Program-made: the position numbers and the translations under genes
Notes under the pieces: generated by a model
What the model was told of the DNA's origin: nothing
What the model saw: only the letters and a program-made list of their open reading frames with translations
The model's database searches: none
Shown here: one piece after another, positions 15,877 through 24,448 of the stretch
How positions within the stretch are numbered: position 1 is the stretch's first letter
Layout: every line of letters starts with the position of its first letter
NCBI GenBank assembly: GCA_021781455.1
Contig: JAJXWV010000007.1
Span: 56,460-120,459 of the forward strand
Direction of reading: 5' to 3'
DNA: 64,000 nt
From: Acidobacteriota bacterium
GTDB taxonomy: Bacteria > Acidobacteriota > Thermoanaerobaculia > Gp7-AA8

Positions 15877-17247
15877 ATGCAGCCGAAACTCTCGCCGGCC
15901 GGAGATCGGGCGCTGCTCGTGGAAGTGGGCGAGATCACCGCCGCGCATCTGCACGCTGCGGCCGTGGCGGTGCGTTCATCTGGCGGAGTCGTGGCATGCA
16001 TCGTGGGCCAGGAGTCGCTGTACGTGATCTTCGACCGCCGGCCGCAGCCCGAGACGGTTCTGCGCGCGCTGGCCGGCGCGGACGCGCAGCACGTCGAGCC
16101 GCGGCGGCATGCCATCGAGATCAGTTTCGCTGCGGAGCACGCCCCCGACCTGCGAGAGCTGCTCGATCGGATCTCCATCGATAATCCGGAATTCCTGGCC
16201 CGCGTCCGATCGCTTCGCCTCACCGCGCGCTATCTCGGCTTCCGAGCCGGTTTCGCGTACTTCGACGGCTGGCCCGAGGAGTGGCGGATGCCGCGCCGCC
16301 CCACCTCACGGCTGCGCGTGCCCCGCGGGAGCTTCGCCATCGCCGGACCGAGCGCCGGTTTCTACACGATCGACTCTCCCGGCGGCTGGAACATCCTCGG
16401 CCGCACCGCCGCCCCGCTCTGGGATGCGCGTCGCGACCCGCCGAACCTGATCGCCGCGGGCGACGAGGTTGCGATTGTGCCGGTCGAAGATCTGAGGCCG
16501 ATGCCCGACATCGCCGAGTCCGTCCCGCCGCCGCAGATCGCGGGTGTGGAGTTGCTTGCGAATGCGCAGTTCGCCACGGTGGTCGGCCGCAGCGACTGGA
16601 GCCGTATCGAATGCGGACTCGCACCCGGCGGTGCATTCGACGAAGAATCGGCAATGCTCGCCAATCGGCTTGCCGGCAATCGCGACGATGCCCCGCTGCT
16701 CGAATGCGCGATGGTCGTGCCGCGGTTGCGCTTCGACCGCGACAGCGTCGTCGTCTGGTGCGGAGCCGAATGCGACCTGCCGCAGGCCACGCCTGTGAGC
16801 GTCGGCGGAGGCCGGGACATCGCGGGTGGCCGGATTCGCGGCGGCCTGCGCGGATGGCTTGCGGTCGGAACCAGCGATCACGGGTCCCCTGGAGGGTCCT
16901 CTGATCCACTCGCCGTATCGAGATCCGATCGCCTGACCATCGCCGCCGTCGCAGGTCCGCACGAGACGCCGCTTCGCTCGATCACGTGCGAAGTCACCGC
17001 GCAGCTCAATCGCGTCGGCATCCGCATGCGGCCGCTGGATCCGATCGGCTTCGAAGCACCCGGCGACCTGCCGTCCTGCGGCACGCAGTTCGGCACGATC
17101 CAGCTCCATCCCGACGGATCGCTCGTGGCCATGGGGCCCGATCATCCGATCACCGGCGGATACCTGCAGCCGATGACCATTCGCTGGGACGAGCGCTGGA
17201 AACTGGCGCAACTCGCACCGGGGGATCGGGTGCGATTCGTCTGCTGA
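15877..17247 (+). CDS. 5-oxoprolinase PxpB-PxpC fusion
   Basis: The protein has 456 residues. Residues 1-200 match PxpB/KipI (KLSPAGDRALLVEVG, LTARYLGFRAGFAYFDG, GSFAIAGPSAGFYTIDSPGGWNILGRT, shown here in parts). Residues about 205-456 match PxpC/KipA (SDWSRIECGLAPGGAFDEES, LLECAMVVPRLRF, CGTQFGTIQLHPDGS and a PxxGGYLQP-like end). With PxpA these subunits hydrolyse 5-oxoproline to glutamate using ATP. Here B and C are one chain, and no pxpA is visible nearby. Urea-carboxylase/allophanate-like paralogs share the fold, so the substrate is inferred. It is monocistronic and divergent from the RNB gene. Confidence 0.85.
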   Translation: MQPKLSPAGDRALLVEVGEITAAHLHAAAVAVRSSGGVVACIVGQESLYVIFDRRPQPETVLRALAGADAQHVEPRRHAIEISFAAEHAPDLRELLDRISIDNPEFLARVRSLRLTARYLGFRAGFAYFDGWPEEWRMPRRPTSRLRVPRGSFAIAGPSAGFYTIDSPGGWNILGRTAAPLWDARRDPPNLIAAGDEVAIVPVEDLRPMPDIAESVPPPQIAGVELLANAQFATVVGRSDWSRIECGLAPGGAFDEESAMLANRLAGNRDDAPLLECAMVVPRLRFDRDSVVVWCGAECDLPQATPVSVGGGRDIAGGRIRGGLRGWLAVGTSDHGSPGGSSDPLAVSRSDRLTIAAVAGPHETPLRSITCEVTAQLNRVGIRMRPLDPIGFEAPGDLPSCGTQFGTIQLHPDGSLVAMGPDHPITGGYLQPMTIRWDERWKLAQLAPGDRVRFVC

Positions 17248-17293
17248 TACGCGATCCGCGATCCCCTTCATCGTGAGCCGGCGAGACCGCAAC

Positions 17294-17425
17294 CCCCGTC
17301 ACTCCGAGCCGGCGCAACCGCGGGGGCGGTGGATGGGCGGGAGCGGTGGAGCGCGGCGAAGAGTCTCTTACCGGGACGATCAACAGGCTTGAGACTCTTC
17401 GCCGCCGCTCCGCCCGACCCCTCGT
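17294..17425. repeat. Long palindrome, copy 2 (right arm truncated)
   Basis: It begins GTCACTCCGAGCCGGCGCAA and contains GGAGCGCGGCGAAGAGTCTC, the TTACCGGGACGATCAACAGG loop and the inner right arm. The outer right arm is replaced at about 17420 by another palindrome. Confidence 0.85.
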
Positions 17426-17480
17426 GTGGCGCGGGCTTTCCACCCCGCCGGGGAGGGCAGGCTGGAAAGCCTGCCCCACA
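17426..17480. repeat. GTGTGG-GGCAGGCTTTCC inverted repeat
   Basis: GTGTGGCGCGGGCTTTCC is inverted as GGAAAGCCTGCCCCACAC, with a GGGCAGGCTGGAAAGCCTGCCC stem inside the right arm. A second partial copy is at 21002-21031. It joins directly to the long palindrome. Confidence 0.8.
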
Positions 17481-17505
17481 CCGCCGGTTTAGAGGGACGC
17501 GCTCC

Positions 17506-18567
17506 TCACTCCCCGTACGTGTATCCCTCGCGCGCCTTCACCTGGAACTCGGGATGGTTTCTCACCGACACCGTGACCTTCTGGTACCCGTGCGTACCGC
17601 GCGCGTGGTGGGCCCTGTAAGTGATCAGGTAGTAGCCGTTGTTCAGCTGCTCGACTTTCTTCAACAGCGGCTTGAACGACACCGCGTAGCGGTAGTACTC
17701 GCCGTTGGTGTCGGCGGTGATCTGTTCGAGCGTCTGGTGGAAGGCGGGGATGTCCGGTGCGTCCTCGCGCATGAGGTTCATCGCGTAGACCGTGACGTCG
17801 GCGCTGTTGAGCGACTGGATCATCGCAGGGTAGTACCGGCTCTGATCCATGATCACGCCATTGCGGATTTCCTGGCCCGGTTCGTAGATGCCGGGAGAAA
17901 AGAGGATGAGGTTCTTTCGTCCCTCGATCGGCCGGAGAGCATTGCCGAGGACCTCGAGGCCTTCGTAGACGGTGCCGGTCTTGTCCATCATTTCCGTCAT
18001 GTTCATCGAGGCCAGCAGCGACTGGCCGCGCGTTCCCGATTTCGTGGTGATGCCCTTGCCGAAGGTGCCCGCTTCGTTGAGTGCGGCGATGAGCTGCTTC
18101 TTGTCGTCGGTGAAATCGCTGTAGACCTTGAGCCGGACGTCATGCCCGACGACGGCGACCTTGTCTCCCGGCCGCAGCTGCGTGCGCACGAACTCACGCG
18201 CGGCACGCCGGGCATCGGTCACCTTGTCCCACATTCGAGCTTCTGTGGGTTTGTCGAAGAAGAAGATGAAGTAGCGCTGTTCCCGGATGCGCTCGACTTT
18301 GAACGGCGCATTCTTCTCCTGCGCCGTCAGGAGCTGGCGATTCGTGAAGTAGTCGAGCGAGTCGATCGGTTGTTCGACGCCGTTCTCCTTGACGACGAAA
18401 TCATTCTTGTTGAGACCGAGGATCTGATGGCCGCTCGAATCGGTGACGATGGCGTCGAGCAGGACGACGTTGACCTCGAGCTTTTCGCCGAAGGTCGGAG
18501 GCTCCTGCGCCACGGCCGAGACAGAAACAAGCGCCAGCAGGATTGCAAACACAGCTAATGGTTTCAC
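17506..18567 (-). CDS. Secreted VWFA-domain protein, Acidobacteria-type
   Basis: The protein has 353 residues. A signal peptide (MKPLAVFAILLALVSVSAVA) is followed by VNVVLLDAIVTDSSGHQILGL and the FVVKENGVEQPIDSL block, which is diagnostic of the VWFA-related domain family expanded in Acidobacteria (TIGR03436-type). The VWA portion runs from about residue 90 (YFIFFFDKPTEARMWDKVTD) through FSPGIYEPG. The last part is a YYLITYRAHHARGTHGYQKV beta-rich segment. The protein is exported and probably binds proteins or metal at the cell surface, but the role is unknown. It is the best taxonomic marker in the window. Confidence 0.93.
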   Translation of the reverse strand: MKPLAVFAILLALVSVSAVAQEPPTFGEKLEVNVVLLDAIVTDSSGHQILGLNKNDFVVKENGVEQPIDSLDYFTNRQLLTAQEKNAPFKVERIREQRYFIFFFDKPTEARMWDKVTDARRAAREFVRTQLRPGDKVAVVGHDVRLKVYSDFTDDKKQLIAALNEAGTFGKGITTKSGTRGQSLLASMNMTEMMDKTGTVYEGLEVLGNALRPIEGRKNLILFSPGIYEPGQEIRNGVIMDQSRYYPAMIQSLNSADVTVYAMNLMREDAPDIPAFHQTLEQITADTNGEYYRYAVSFKPLLKKVEQLNNGYYLITYRAHHARGTHGYQKVTVSVRNHPEFQVKAREGYTYGE

Positions 18568-18756
18568 TGGCAGTTTCCTTTCATCTTTGGCAACGGGCCC
18601 TCCCCTGGCGCGATTCCGCCGTATGGTGCGTCATTTGCTGGTTCGTCACGCATACTGCGGGTTGTTGCAGTTGTGTTTGTCCTGGCGATCGCGCGCCGTC
18701 GTTTGCGGCTGTGGCTGTTGGCTGTCGGGTATCAGGGAGCGCGGCGTGATCAACGT

Positions 18757-18835
18757 GTCATCCTGAGCCGGCGGAACCGCGGGGATGGTGGATGGCGGGA
18801 GCGGTGAAGCGCGGCGAAGGATCCCCCGCGAGTTC
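18757..18835. repeat. Long palindrome, left half only
   Basis: GTCATCCTGAGCCGGCGGAA runs through GGTGAAGCGCGGCGAAGGAT. The matching right arm is absent. It lies immediately before the 330-bp multi-hairpin element. Confidence 0.7.
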
Positions 18836-18850
18836 ACCCGGTTGGGCGGC

Positions 18851-19189
18851 TTTCTTCATTCCAATTTCTGCGCTCTGCATCAATTCTGCGTTCTGCATCG
18901 TTCCTATCCCAATTGGGTGCGGTCCAGTCACCAGATCGCGAGGTCACGAGCTCGATAGGCGGCGGAGCCGCCGTCAGAATTTAGCGGCGGCCGTCAGGCC
19001 GCCGGGCGGCCGTCAGGCCGCCGGACCAAGCGATCGGATCAGCGTGCGAGGGCACGAAGTGCCCGACAAAACGCTGGGAGAACAGACTCAATGATCTGTC
19101 GCGCACTTCGCGCGCTCGGCGCTGGGTTGTGCTGAGCGCACGGCGGCCTGACGGCCGCCGCTAAGTTCTAACGGCGGCTCCGCCGCCTC
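18851..19189 (+). repeat. 330-bp multi-hairpin element, copy 1
   Basis: It starts with TTTCTTCATT and heptamer-like TTCTGCG/TCTGCAT units, then ATCGCGAGGTCACGAGCTC. A GGCGGC stem block with the GCGGCGGCCGTCAGGCCGCC motif follows, then an interior of small hairpins: GGGCAC-GAA-GTGCCC, ACAGA-loop-TCTGT and a GCGC-rich stem. It ends in the mirrored GGCGGCCTGACGGCCGCCGC block. An inverted copy with about 70% similarity is at 24449-24768. It lies between the VWFA gene and tRNA-Pro. No ORF inside looks coding. Confidence 0.8.
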
Positions 19190-19317
19190 ATGAGACGACC
19201 TTCACGGGCCGACCCGACGGAATGGAACCACCCTGCACCTCGTTTGACCGGTCTGCGGAATTCACCTAGAATCCGCGTCCCTGTCAGCGAGCCCTCCATG
19301 GCTCGCGCGGCGCGCCT

Positions 19318-19392
19318 CGGGGCATAGCTCAGCATGGTTAGAGCGCACGGTTCGGGACCGTGAGGTCGGTGGTTCAAATCCACTTGCCCCGA
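19318..19392 (+). tRNA. tRNA-Pro (anticodon CGG)
   Basis: The acceptor stem CGGGGCA pairs with TGCCCCG. The D-arm is GCTCAGCATGGTTAGAGC. The anticodon stem-loop is CACGG-TTCGGGA-CCGTG, with CGG at positions 34-36. The T-arm is GGTGG-TTCAAAT-CCACT. Discriminator A is followed by a genomically encoded CCA (19393-19395). It decodes CCG proline codons. Confidence 0.96.
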
Positions 19393-19492
19393 CCAATTTC
19401 TACTTCCCCTCAATAGCTTCGACTGCCCGTGCGACCTTCAGCTCCGGGAGGGCCCTGGGTTCGGATTCCCGAGCGCGAGAGCAATCCTTGCC

Positions 19493-19777
19493 CTACGCCT
19501 GCGGAGGGCGGATGAGCGCTTCGAGGCGATCCACCCTCTCCTCGAGAGTCGAGAGGCGCCGTTCCAGTTCCGTATAGGAGAGCCGGAGGAGAGCCCGGGT
19601 CTCTTCGGACTCGCGATGGATGTCCACTCGCAGTTCGCCTGCCGTCCGCTCGATCTTCTGGTCGAGATGGGTGATGGTCCCGGCGACGATGTCGAAGCGT
19701 CGGCGCACGTCCTCGTGTAGCGTCTCGGCGTGCCGACGCTGTTCGGCAAACAGCGCTTTGAGTTCGTCGTCGGTCAT
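19493..19777 (-). CDS. Small coiled-coil protein of unknown function
   Basis: The protein has 94 residues and starts with ATG at 19777 (MTDDELKALFAEQRR). It is almost entirely charged helix with heptad spacing (LRLSYTELERRLSTLEERVDRLEALI), so a coiled coil is likely. There is no signal peptide or membrane segment. I do not recognise a function. Similar short coiled-coil proteins are frequent orphans. It lies alone between tRNA-Pro and the nuclease gene. Confidence 0.65.
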   Translation of the reverse strand: MTDDELKALFAEQRRHAETLHEDVRRRFDIVAGTITHLDQKIERTAGELRVDIHRESEETRALLRLSYTELERRLSTLEERVDRLEALIRPPQA

Positions 19778-19941
19778 GCGCGGAAGATCTTACCGTACCT
19801 TGTCGGTTCCCCGGCAGAGCGGTCCTCGCGACCAATTCCTCAATCGGCGCCCGCGAGCGATGCGCCGCATGATTTACCCGCGTTCTCCGGGCCGCCCCCC
19901 GACACAGACCTTTTTCCGCACCTCCCGTACAATCCGCCGCC

Positions 19942-20853
19942 ATGAAACGCGCGCTCCCCATCCTCCTGCTGCTGGTCGCCGTCGCCTCGCCGATGTTCGC
20001 GTGGGGTGAGAAGGGTCACCTCATCGTCAACGAGGCCGCCACGCTCACGCTGCCGAACGACATGCCCATCTTCTTCTACAAGTCCTTCCCGCAGCTGGTG
20101 TGGCTCGGGCCGGATCCCGACCGGTGGCGTGGAGCGGGCGACGCCGAAGACGCCGTGAACGGGCCCGATCATTTCCTCGATTACGAATACATCTCCGGCC
20201 TGAAGCTGCCGCGCGACCGCTACCGCTTCATCGACCTGCTCGTGAAGTCGGGGACGCTCAGCCGCTTCGGCATCTACAACTCGTCCATCGGCTTCAGCCC
20301 CTATCGAATCGCGGAACTGTCGGAGAGGCTGACCAACGAGTGGCGGCTCTGGCGCGCCAGCGCTCCCGGTTCGATCGACCGCCGGACGGTCGAGCAGGAC
20401 ATCATTCGCGATGCCGGCGTGCTGGGTCATTACGTCGCCGATGCTTCGCAGCCGCTGCACGCCACGATCAACTACAACGGCTGGATCCTGCCCAACCCGA
20501 ACGGCTACGCCAACGACTGCACGATCCACTCTCGCTTCGAAACGAATTTCGTCTCGCGCGCGGTCGACCTCGCGGATGTTCTGCCGAAAGTCGAGCCGGT
20601 GCCCTCGATGCGATCAAACTACTTCGGCGCGGCGATGGAGATGCTGTACCAGTCGAATCAGGAAGTGGAGCTGCTGTACCGAATCGACCACGACGGCGGC
20701 TTCAATCTGTTCGGCCCGCCGTCCCGCGCGGGCGTCGACTTCACCTCGCGACGGCTGGCCGTCGGCGCCAGCATGCTGCGCGATTTCTGGTGGTCGACCT
20801 GGAAGGCCTCCGAGAAGCCGCCCCGACGCAGAGGCGCGCCCGTCGACGAGTAG
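19942..20853 (+). CDS. Secreted S1/P1-type nuclease (zinc-dependent phospholipase C fold)
   Basis: The protein has 303 residues. The signal peptide MKRALPILLLLVAVASPMFA is cleaved before Trp21 (WGEKGH). In this fold the mature N-terminal Trp and a nearby His bind zinc. Further ligands are in GPDHFLDYEY and GHYVADASQPLHATINYNG (HxxxDxxQPLH). These match S1/P1 nucleases, which degrade single-stranded nucleic acids and remove 3'-phosphates outside the cell. The C-terminus LRDFWWSTW is typical. The substrate has not been shown. The gene is monocistronic and followed by a half palindrome. Confidence 0.85.
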   Translation: MKRALPILLLLVAVASPMFAWGEKGHLIVNEAATLTLPNDMPIFFYKSFPQLVWLGPDPDRWRGAGDAEDAVNGPDHFLDYEYISGLKLPRDRYRFIDLLVKSGTLSRFGIYNSSIGFSPYRIAELSERLTNEWRLWRASAPGSIDRRTVEQDIIRDAGVLGHYVADASQPLHATINYNGWILPNPNGYANDCTIHSRFETNFVSRAVDLADVLPKVEPVPSMRSNYFGAAMEMLYQSNQEVELLYRIDHDGGFNLFGPPSRAGVDFTSRRLAVGASMLRDFWWSTWKASEKPPRRRGAPVDE

Positions 20854-20867
20854 CTCCGTGTGGGAAT

Positions 20868-21055
20868 CTCAAGCCTGCTGATCGTCCCGGTAAGAGACTC
20901 TTCGCCGCGCTCCACCGCGCCCAACCGCCCCCGCGGTTCCGCCGGCTCAGAGTGACGGGGGGCGCGGGTCCGCCGGCTCAGACTGACGGAGCTGCGCGAA
21001 GGAGGGCAGGCTGGAAAGCCTGCTCCACACCGCCGAATCAGAGTGACGGGCGAGT
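20868..21055. repeat. Long palindrome right half plus GGCAGGCTGGAAAGCCTGC hairpin
   Basis: It begins in the loop (GATCGTCCCGGTAAGAGACT), continues with the right arm ending GGCTCAGAGTGACGGGG (about 20965), then a second GCCGGCTCAGACTGACGG, and then the GGCAGGCTGGAAAGCCTGC hairpin (21002-21031). The left arm is missing. Confidence 0.75.
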
Positions 21056-21060
21056 CGCAC

Positions 21061-21606
21061 TCACTTCCGCTTTTTCTTCTTCCACAGCACGTCCTCCACG
21101 CCATGCTTCGCGTTGGCGAGGCGTGCTGCGACGAAGAGGTAGTCGGAGAGGCGGTTGAGGTAGGCGATGGCGCATCGCGTGGCTTCGTTGTCGTCGCGCA
21201 GCGCCACCACCTGCCGCTCGGCGCGGCGGCAGATCGTGCGTGCCACGTGCAGTTGAGCAGCCGCGAGCGATCCACCGGGCAACACGAAATTCTTCAGCGG
21301 CTCGAGCTCGGCCTCGGTCGCGTCGATGGCGTGCTCGAGGTCTTCGATCCGCGACGGGTCGACGCCGGTGAAGCGGCTCACGCCCGGCGAGGCCAGCTGC
21401 GCGCCGAGGTCGAACAGATCGGACTGGACGTGGTGCAACTCGTCGTCGATCGGCGACGACGGCCAGGTCGCACGAGCGACGCCGAGGAACGAGTTGAGCT
21501 CGTCGATGGTGCCGTAGGCCGCCACCCGCGGGTTGTCCTTCGGCACGCGATCGCCGCCAAAGAGGGATGTCTCGCCGTAGTCGCCGGTGCGCGTGTAGAT
21601 CTTCAC
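21061..21606 (-). CDS. Cob(I)alamin adenosyltransferase, PduO type
   Basis: The protein has 181 residues from the GTG at 21606. The N-terminus MKIYTRTGDYGETSLFGG is the ATP-binding signature of PduO-type adenosyltransferases. The C-terminal block LNRLSDYLFVAAR is also diagnostic. It makes adenosylcobalamin from cob(I)alamin and ATP. Upstream in-frame codons are translated repeat and are not used. The GTG sits at the very edge of the CTGAGTC hairpin with no obvious Shine-Dalgarno. No other cobalamin gene is nearby. It ends in a lysine-rich tail WKKKKRK. Confidence 0.93.
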   Translation of the reverse strand: MKIYTRTGDYGETSLFGGDRVPKDNPRVAAYGTIDELNSFLGVARATWPSSPIDDELHHVQSDLFDLGAQLASPGVSRFTGVDPSRIEDLEHAIDATEAELEPLKNFVLPGGSLAAAQLHVARTICRRAERQVVALRDDNEATRCAIAYLNRLSDYLFVAARLANAKHGVEDVLWKKKKRK

Positions 21607-21717
21607 GAGTGCTGAGTCCTGAGTCCTGAGTCCTGAGAATGTTGCCCAAGACGCGTGCGGCGTTGCGATTCGCAACGCCGCACCTCTCAGGACTCAGCAC
21701 TCAGGACTCAGGACTAC
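21607..21717. repeat. CTGAGTC heptamer hairpin with inner GCGGCGTTGCG stem
   Basis: Four left units and four right units of CTGAGTN/NACTCAG flank a second perfect stem GCGGCGTTGCGA-TTCGCAACGCCGC. The right edge carries the TAG stop of the response regulator. The left edge abuts the GTG start of the adenosyltransferase. Confidence 0.88.
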
Positions 21718-23330
21718 GTTTCGGTTTCGAGCTGTCGGATGCGTTCCTTGACCACCATCTCGGCCATGTCCGGGATGACTTCCCAGGCGATGTTCTTCAC
21801 GACCTCGCTGGAGATGAGCTGAACCACGCGCCGGGCGATCCGCTCGACCTGTTCTTCGCTCAGCTCGATGGTGCCGGTCGATGGCGTGGCCTGTTCCGCC
21901 GCTGCAGCTTCAGGCTGCACCGCCTTCGGCGACCACGATTCCGGTTCTTCGACGCGAGCGGCAGGAGCGCCCCCGCCGAATGGCGATTCCTCGTGCTCTT
22001 CCGGCACGGCGAAGGGTGAAGGCGCCGGAGCAGCGAAGCTCTCCGGCTCGTTCGTCGCAGGCTCGTTCGACGCCCAGGAGGACGGGGGCGCTGCCGCGGC
22101 CGGTTCGTCCCACAGCGAGGAATCCGCGCGTGGCGCCTCCGCCGGCTGTGCAGGCGGAGCCATCTGCTGCAGGTCGTCGAAGCTCATGCGCGGGAAAGCG
22201 CGGGTTTCGCCGCTGAACGCCGGCTGCTCGTCCCACGGAGATGGTTCCGCAGGCGCCGCGGGTGGCGGCTCGGGTGTGGGAGCGGCAGGAGGCGCGGCCG
22301 CCTGCTGCAGGTCGTCGAAGCTCATGCGCGGGAAGGCGCGGGTCTCGCCTCCGAACGCCGGTGGCTGTTCGTCCCACGGCGATGGCTCAGGTGCGGCCGG
22401 CGGAGCAGGCGGCGCAGGAGCGCTCCCGGTGGCATGCTGGAGATCTTCGAAGCTCATGGAGGGGAAGGCGCGCGTTTCACCCGCGGACGCCGGCGGCTGC
22501 TCGTCCCACGGGGAGGCCTCCGCCGGGGCAGCAGGAGCAGCGGCGACTTCGCTCGGCTGCGGCTGTTCATCCCACGGCGACGGCTCCGGCGGGGGGATGG
22601 CGGGGGGCGCGGGAGGAGGTGGTGGTGTCTGAGCGGCGCTCTGCAGGTCGTCGAAACTCATCCGCGGGAACGCCCGCGTCTCGCCGCTGAACGACTCCGC
22701 GGCCGGAGTCTCGAACGGCATTTCGGCCGGTGCCGCAGCCGGTGGCGGCGGAACGGCGGAAAAGATGTCGGTGTCGTGGGGCTGGAAGGCAGCAGGCGCG
22801 GGCGCGGGAGCAAACCCGGGGGCAGCAGAAAACGAAGGGGCGGAGGTGAACGCCGGCGGTTCCGGTGCCGCTGTAAATGCGGGCTTTTCTTCGGACCAGG
22901 GCGAGGGCTCGGGCTCCGCCGGTGCCGCCGGAGCAGGTGCCGCTGCCGGAGCGGCGGTCTGACTCTGCTGAATGAGCTCTTCGACTTTGTGGATGAGGCT
23001 CTGCGACTCGAATGGCTTGGTCACGACGGCATCGCAGCCGGCCTTGTCGGCGCGATCGGGATCAAACGGTTCGAACGTCCCGGTGAGCAGCACCACGGGG
23101 ATGTTCCGGAAATCGGGACGCGACTTGACGAACTCGCAGACCTCGTAGCCGTTCTTCTCCGGCATGATGATGTCGGAGAGGATGATGTCGGGCCGCATCT
23201 CGGAAAGTTTCTGGATCGCTTTGGCGCCGTTGTTGACAGCGACGACCTCGTAATCACCGTCCGAAAACGTCAACTCGACGACCTTCTGGATGGTGATACT
23301 GTCATCCGCGAGAAGGATTTTCTTCGCCAT
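21714..23330 (-). CDS. Response regulator with repeated docking-like motifs in a Pro/Ala-rich linker
   Basis: The protein has 538 residues. Residues 1-122 are a receiver domain: D9/D10, phospho-acceptor D53 in LSDIIMPEKNGYEV, T84 and K105 in TKPF. Residues 123-485 are a disordered Pro/Ala/Glu linker carrying four copies of GETRAFPRMSFDDLQ (about 216, 284, 328 and 374) and several SPWDEQP motifs. Residues 486-538 form a helical tail with VVKNIAWEVIPDMAEMVV, a conserved C-terminal block seen in similar regulators. It has no DNA-binding or enzymatic output, so it probably acts as a scaffold. The TAG stop lies in the CTGAGTC repeat. Confidence 0.85.
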   Translation of the reverse strand: MAKKILLADDSITIQKVVELTFSDGDYEVVAVNNGAKAIQKLSEMRPDIILSDIIMPEKNGYEVCEFVKSRPDFRNIPVVLLTGTFEPFDPDRADKAGCDAVVTKPFESQSLIHKVEELIQQSQTAAPAAAPAPAAPAEPEPSPWSEEKPAFTAAPEPPAFTSAPSFSAAPGFAPAPAPAAFQPHDTDIFSAVPPPPAAAPAEMPFETPAAESFSGETRAFPRMSFDDLQSAAQTPPPPPAPPAIPPPEPSPWDEQPQPSEVAAAPAAPAEASPWDEQPPASAGETRAFPSMSFEDLQHATGSAPAPPAPPAAPEPSPWDEQPPAFGGETRAFPRMSFDDLQQAAAPPAAPTPEPPPAAPAEPSPWDEQPAFSGETRAFPRMSFDDLQQMAPPAQPAEAPRADSSLWDEPAAAAPPSSWASNEPATNEPESFAAPAPSPFAVPEEHEESPFGGGAPAARVEEPESWSPKAVQPEAAAAEQATPSTGTIELSEEQVERIARRVVQLISSEVVKNIAWEVIPDMAEMVVKERIRQLETET

Positions 23331-23369
23331 GAATTGTTCTCCGCTGTTCGAAGCAACGTACCACGGTAG

Positions 23370-24059
23370 TTGCGTGCTTACAAGAGATTACGCTTGAACG
23401 CGACGTTCAGTATTTACGGCCATCGCGGCAGGCCGCGACGCGTCGCGGAGAACACGGTGGAGTCGTTCGAAGAGGCGTTGCGCGCGGGGGCGGACGGGTT
23501 CGAAACCGACCTCAGGCTTCTCGCCGACGGAACCGCCGTGCTCTTCCACGACGACGAGATCGGCAACCGCGAGATCGAGGCGCTCACCAGAGCCGAGCTC
23601 AGCTCCTACGACGCCCGGGTCGATCCCGTGCGTGCCCTCGCACGATTCGCCGGCCGCGGCACCATGATCCTCGAGGTGAAGCGCAGCGGCTGGGAGGACG
23701 TCCTCTGCACCGAGATCTCCGGGTGGAAGGACATCGTGGTCGCCTCCTTCGATCATTCGATCATCGCCGAGCTGGCCCGCCGGCGCGTGACCTTTCCGCT
23801 GGGACTCACGATCAGCGGCCGCATCGTCGGCCTCGACGACTACGCCGCGCGCCTCGGCGCGACGTGGGTTTTCCCGGCCTTCCGCTACGTCGACGAGGCA
23901 CTGGTCGGGAACCTCCACGCTCGCGGCATGAAGGTCGTGCCCTGGACTCCCGATCTCCCGAAACAATGGAAGCAGTTGCGCGACGCCGGTTGCGATGGCG
24001 TGATCACGAATTGTCCGGCCGAGGCAGTCGAGTGGCGTCAGACGAGTCCTGAGTCCTGA
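23370..24059 (+). CDS. Glycerophosphodiester phosphodiesterase family protein
   Basis: The protein is up to 229 residues. Key motifs are YGHRGRP, AENTVESFEEALRAGADGFETDLRLLADGTAVLFHDD (given here as the family pattern ExDxxxTxDxxxVxxHD) and LEVK near residue 110. The enzyme hydrolyses glycerophosphodiesters to glycerol-3-phosphate and an alcohol. It has no signal peptide and is probably cytosolic. Starts are TTG at 23370 or TTG at 23394. The second gives a more typical N-terminus. The final residues TSPES and the TGA stop are encoded by the CTGAGTC repeat. It is divergent from the response regulator. Confidence 0.85.
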   Translation: MRAYKRLRLNATFSIYGHRGRPRRVAENTVESFEEALRAGADGFETDLRLLADGTAVLFHDDEIGNREIEALTRAELSSYDARVDPVRALARFAGRGTMILEVKRSGWEDVLCTEISGWKDIVVASFDHSIIAELARRRVTFPLGLTISGRIVGLDDYAARLGATWVFPAFRYVDEALVGNLHARGMKVVPWTPDLPKQWKQLRDAGCDGVITNCPAEAVEWRQTSPES

Positions 24060-24102
24060 GCAATGGTGCCACTCAGGACTCAGCACTCAAGACTCAGGAC
24101 TT
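24046..24102. repeat. CTGAGTC heptamer hairpin
   Basis: Two left units and four right units are separated by about 13 nt. It overlaps the 3' end of the GDPD gene and supplies its stop. Confidence 0.88.
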
Positions 24103-24159
24103 CGTTCTGATACACTTCGGCATCGTCCAATCAGGTAATCGCGGGAGGGGAGACGGACA

Positions 24160-24354
24160 ATGAAGACCTGGGAGTACAAGATCATCAACGTCCGGTCAGA
24201 GAACTATTCGATGGATCCGCGCCGTGCCGAGGAGCTCAACCGCCTCGGCGACGAAGGGTGGGAGCTCGTCAGTATCACCTCCATCAACTTCAAGACGGGC
24301 GCGACCGATCACATCGGAATGGTCTTCAAGCGCGAGAAGCAGGCGAGCGCATAG
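24160..24354 (+). CDS. DUF4177 family protein
   Basis: The protein has 64 residues, starting MKTWEYKII after a GGGAGGGGAG ribosome-binding site. The pattern WEYKII...LNRLGDEGWELVSI...FKRE matches DUF4177, a small alpha/beta domain of unknown function that is usually monocistronic. Length is normal for the family. No partner is suggested by the neighbours. Confidence 0.85.
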   Translation: MKTWEYKIINVRSENYSMDPRRAEELNRLGDEGWELVSITSINFKTGATDHIGMVFKREKQASA

Positions 24355-24448
24355 GCATTACTCTCCGCGCTGCCACGATTGCTGTCCAGGACTGGATGGC
24401 GGCCCCCCCTTCATTCTGAATGCTTGCGGTGTCGCAAATGGGCTTGTC

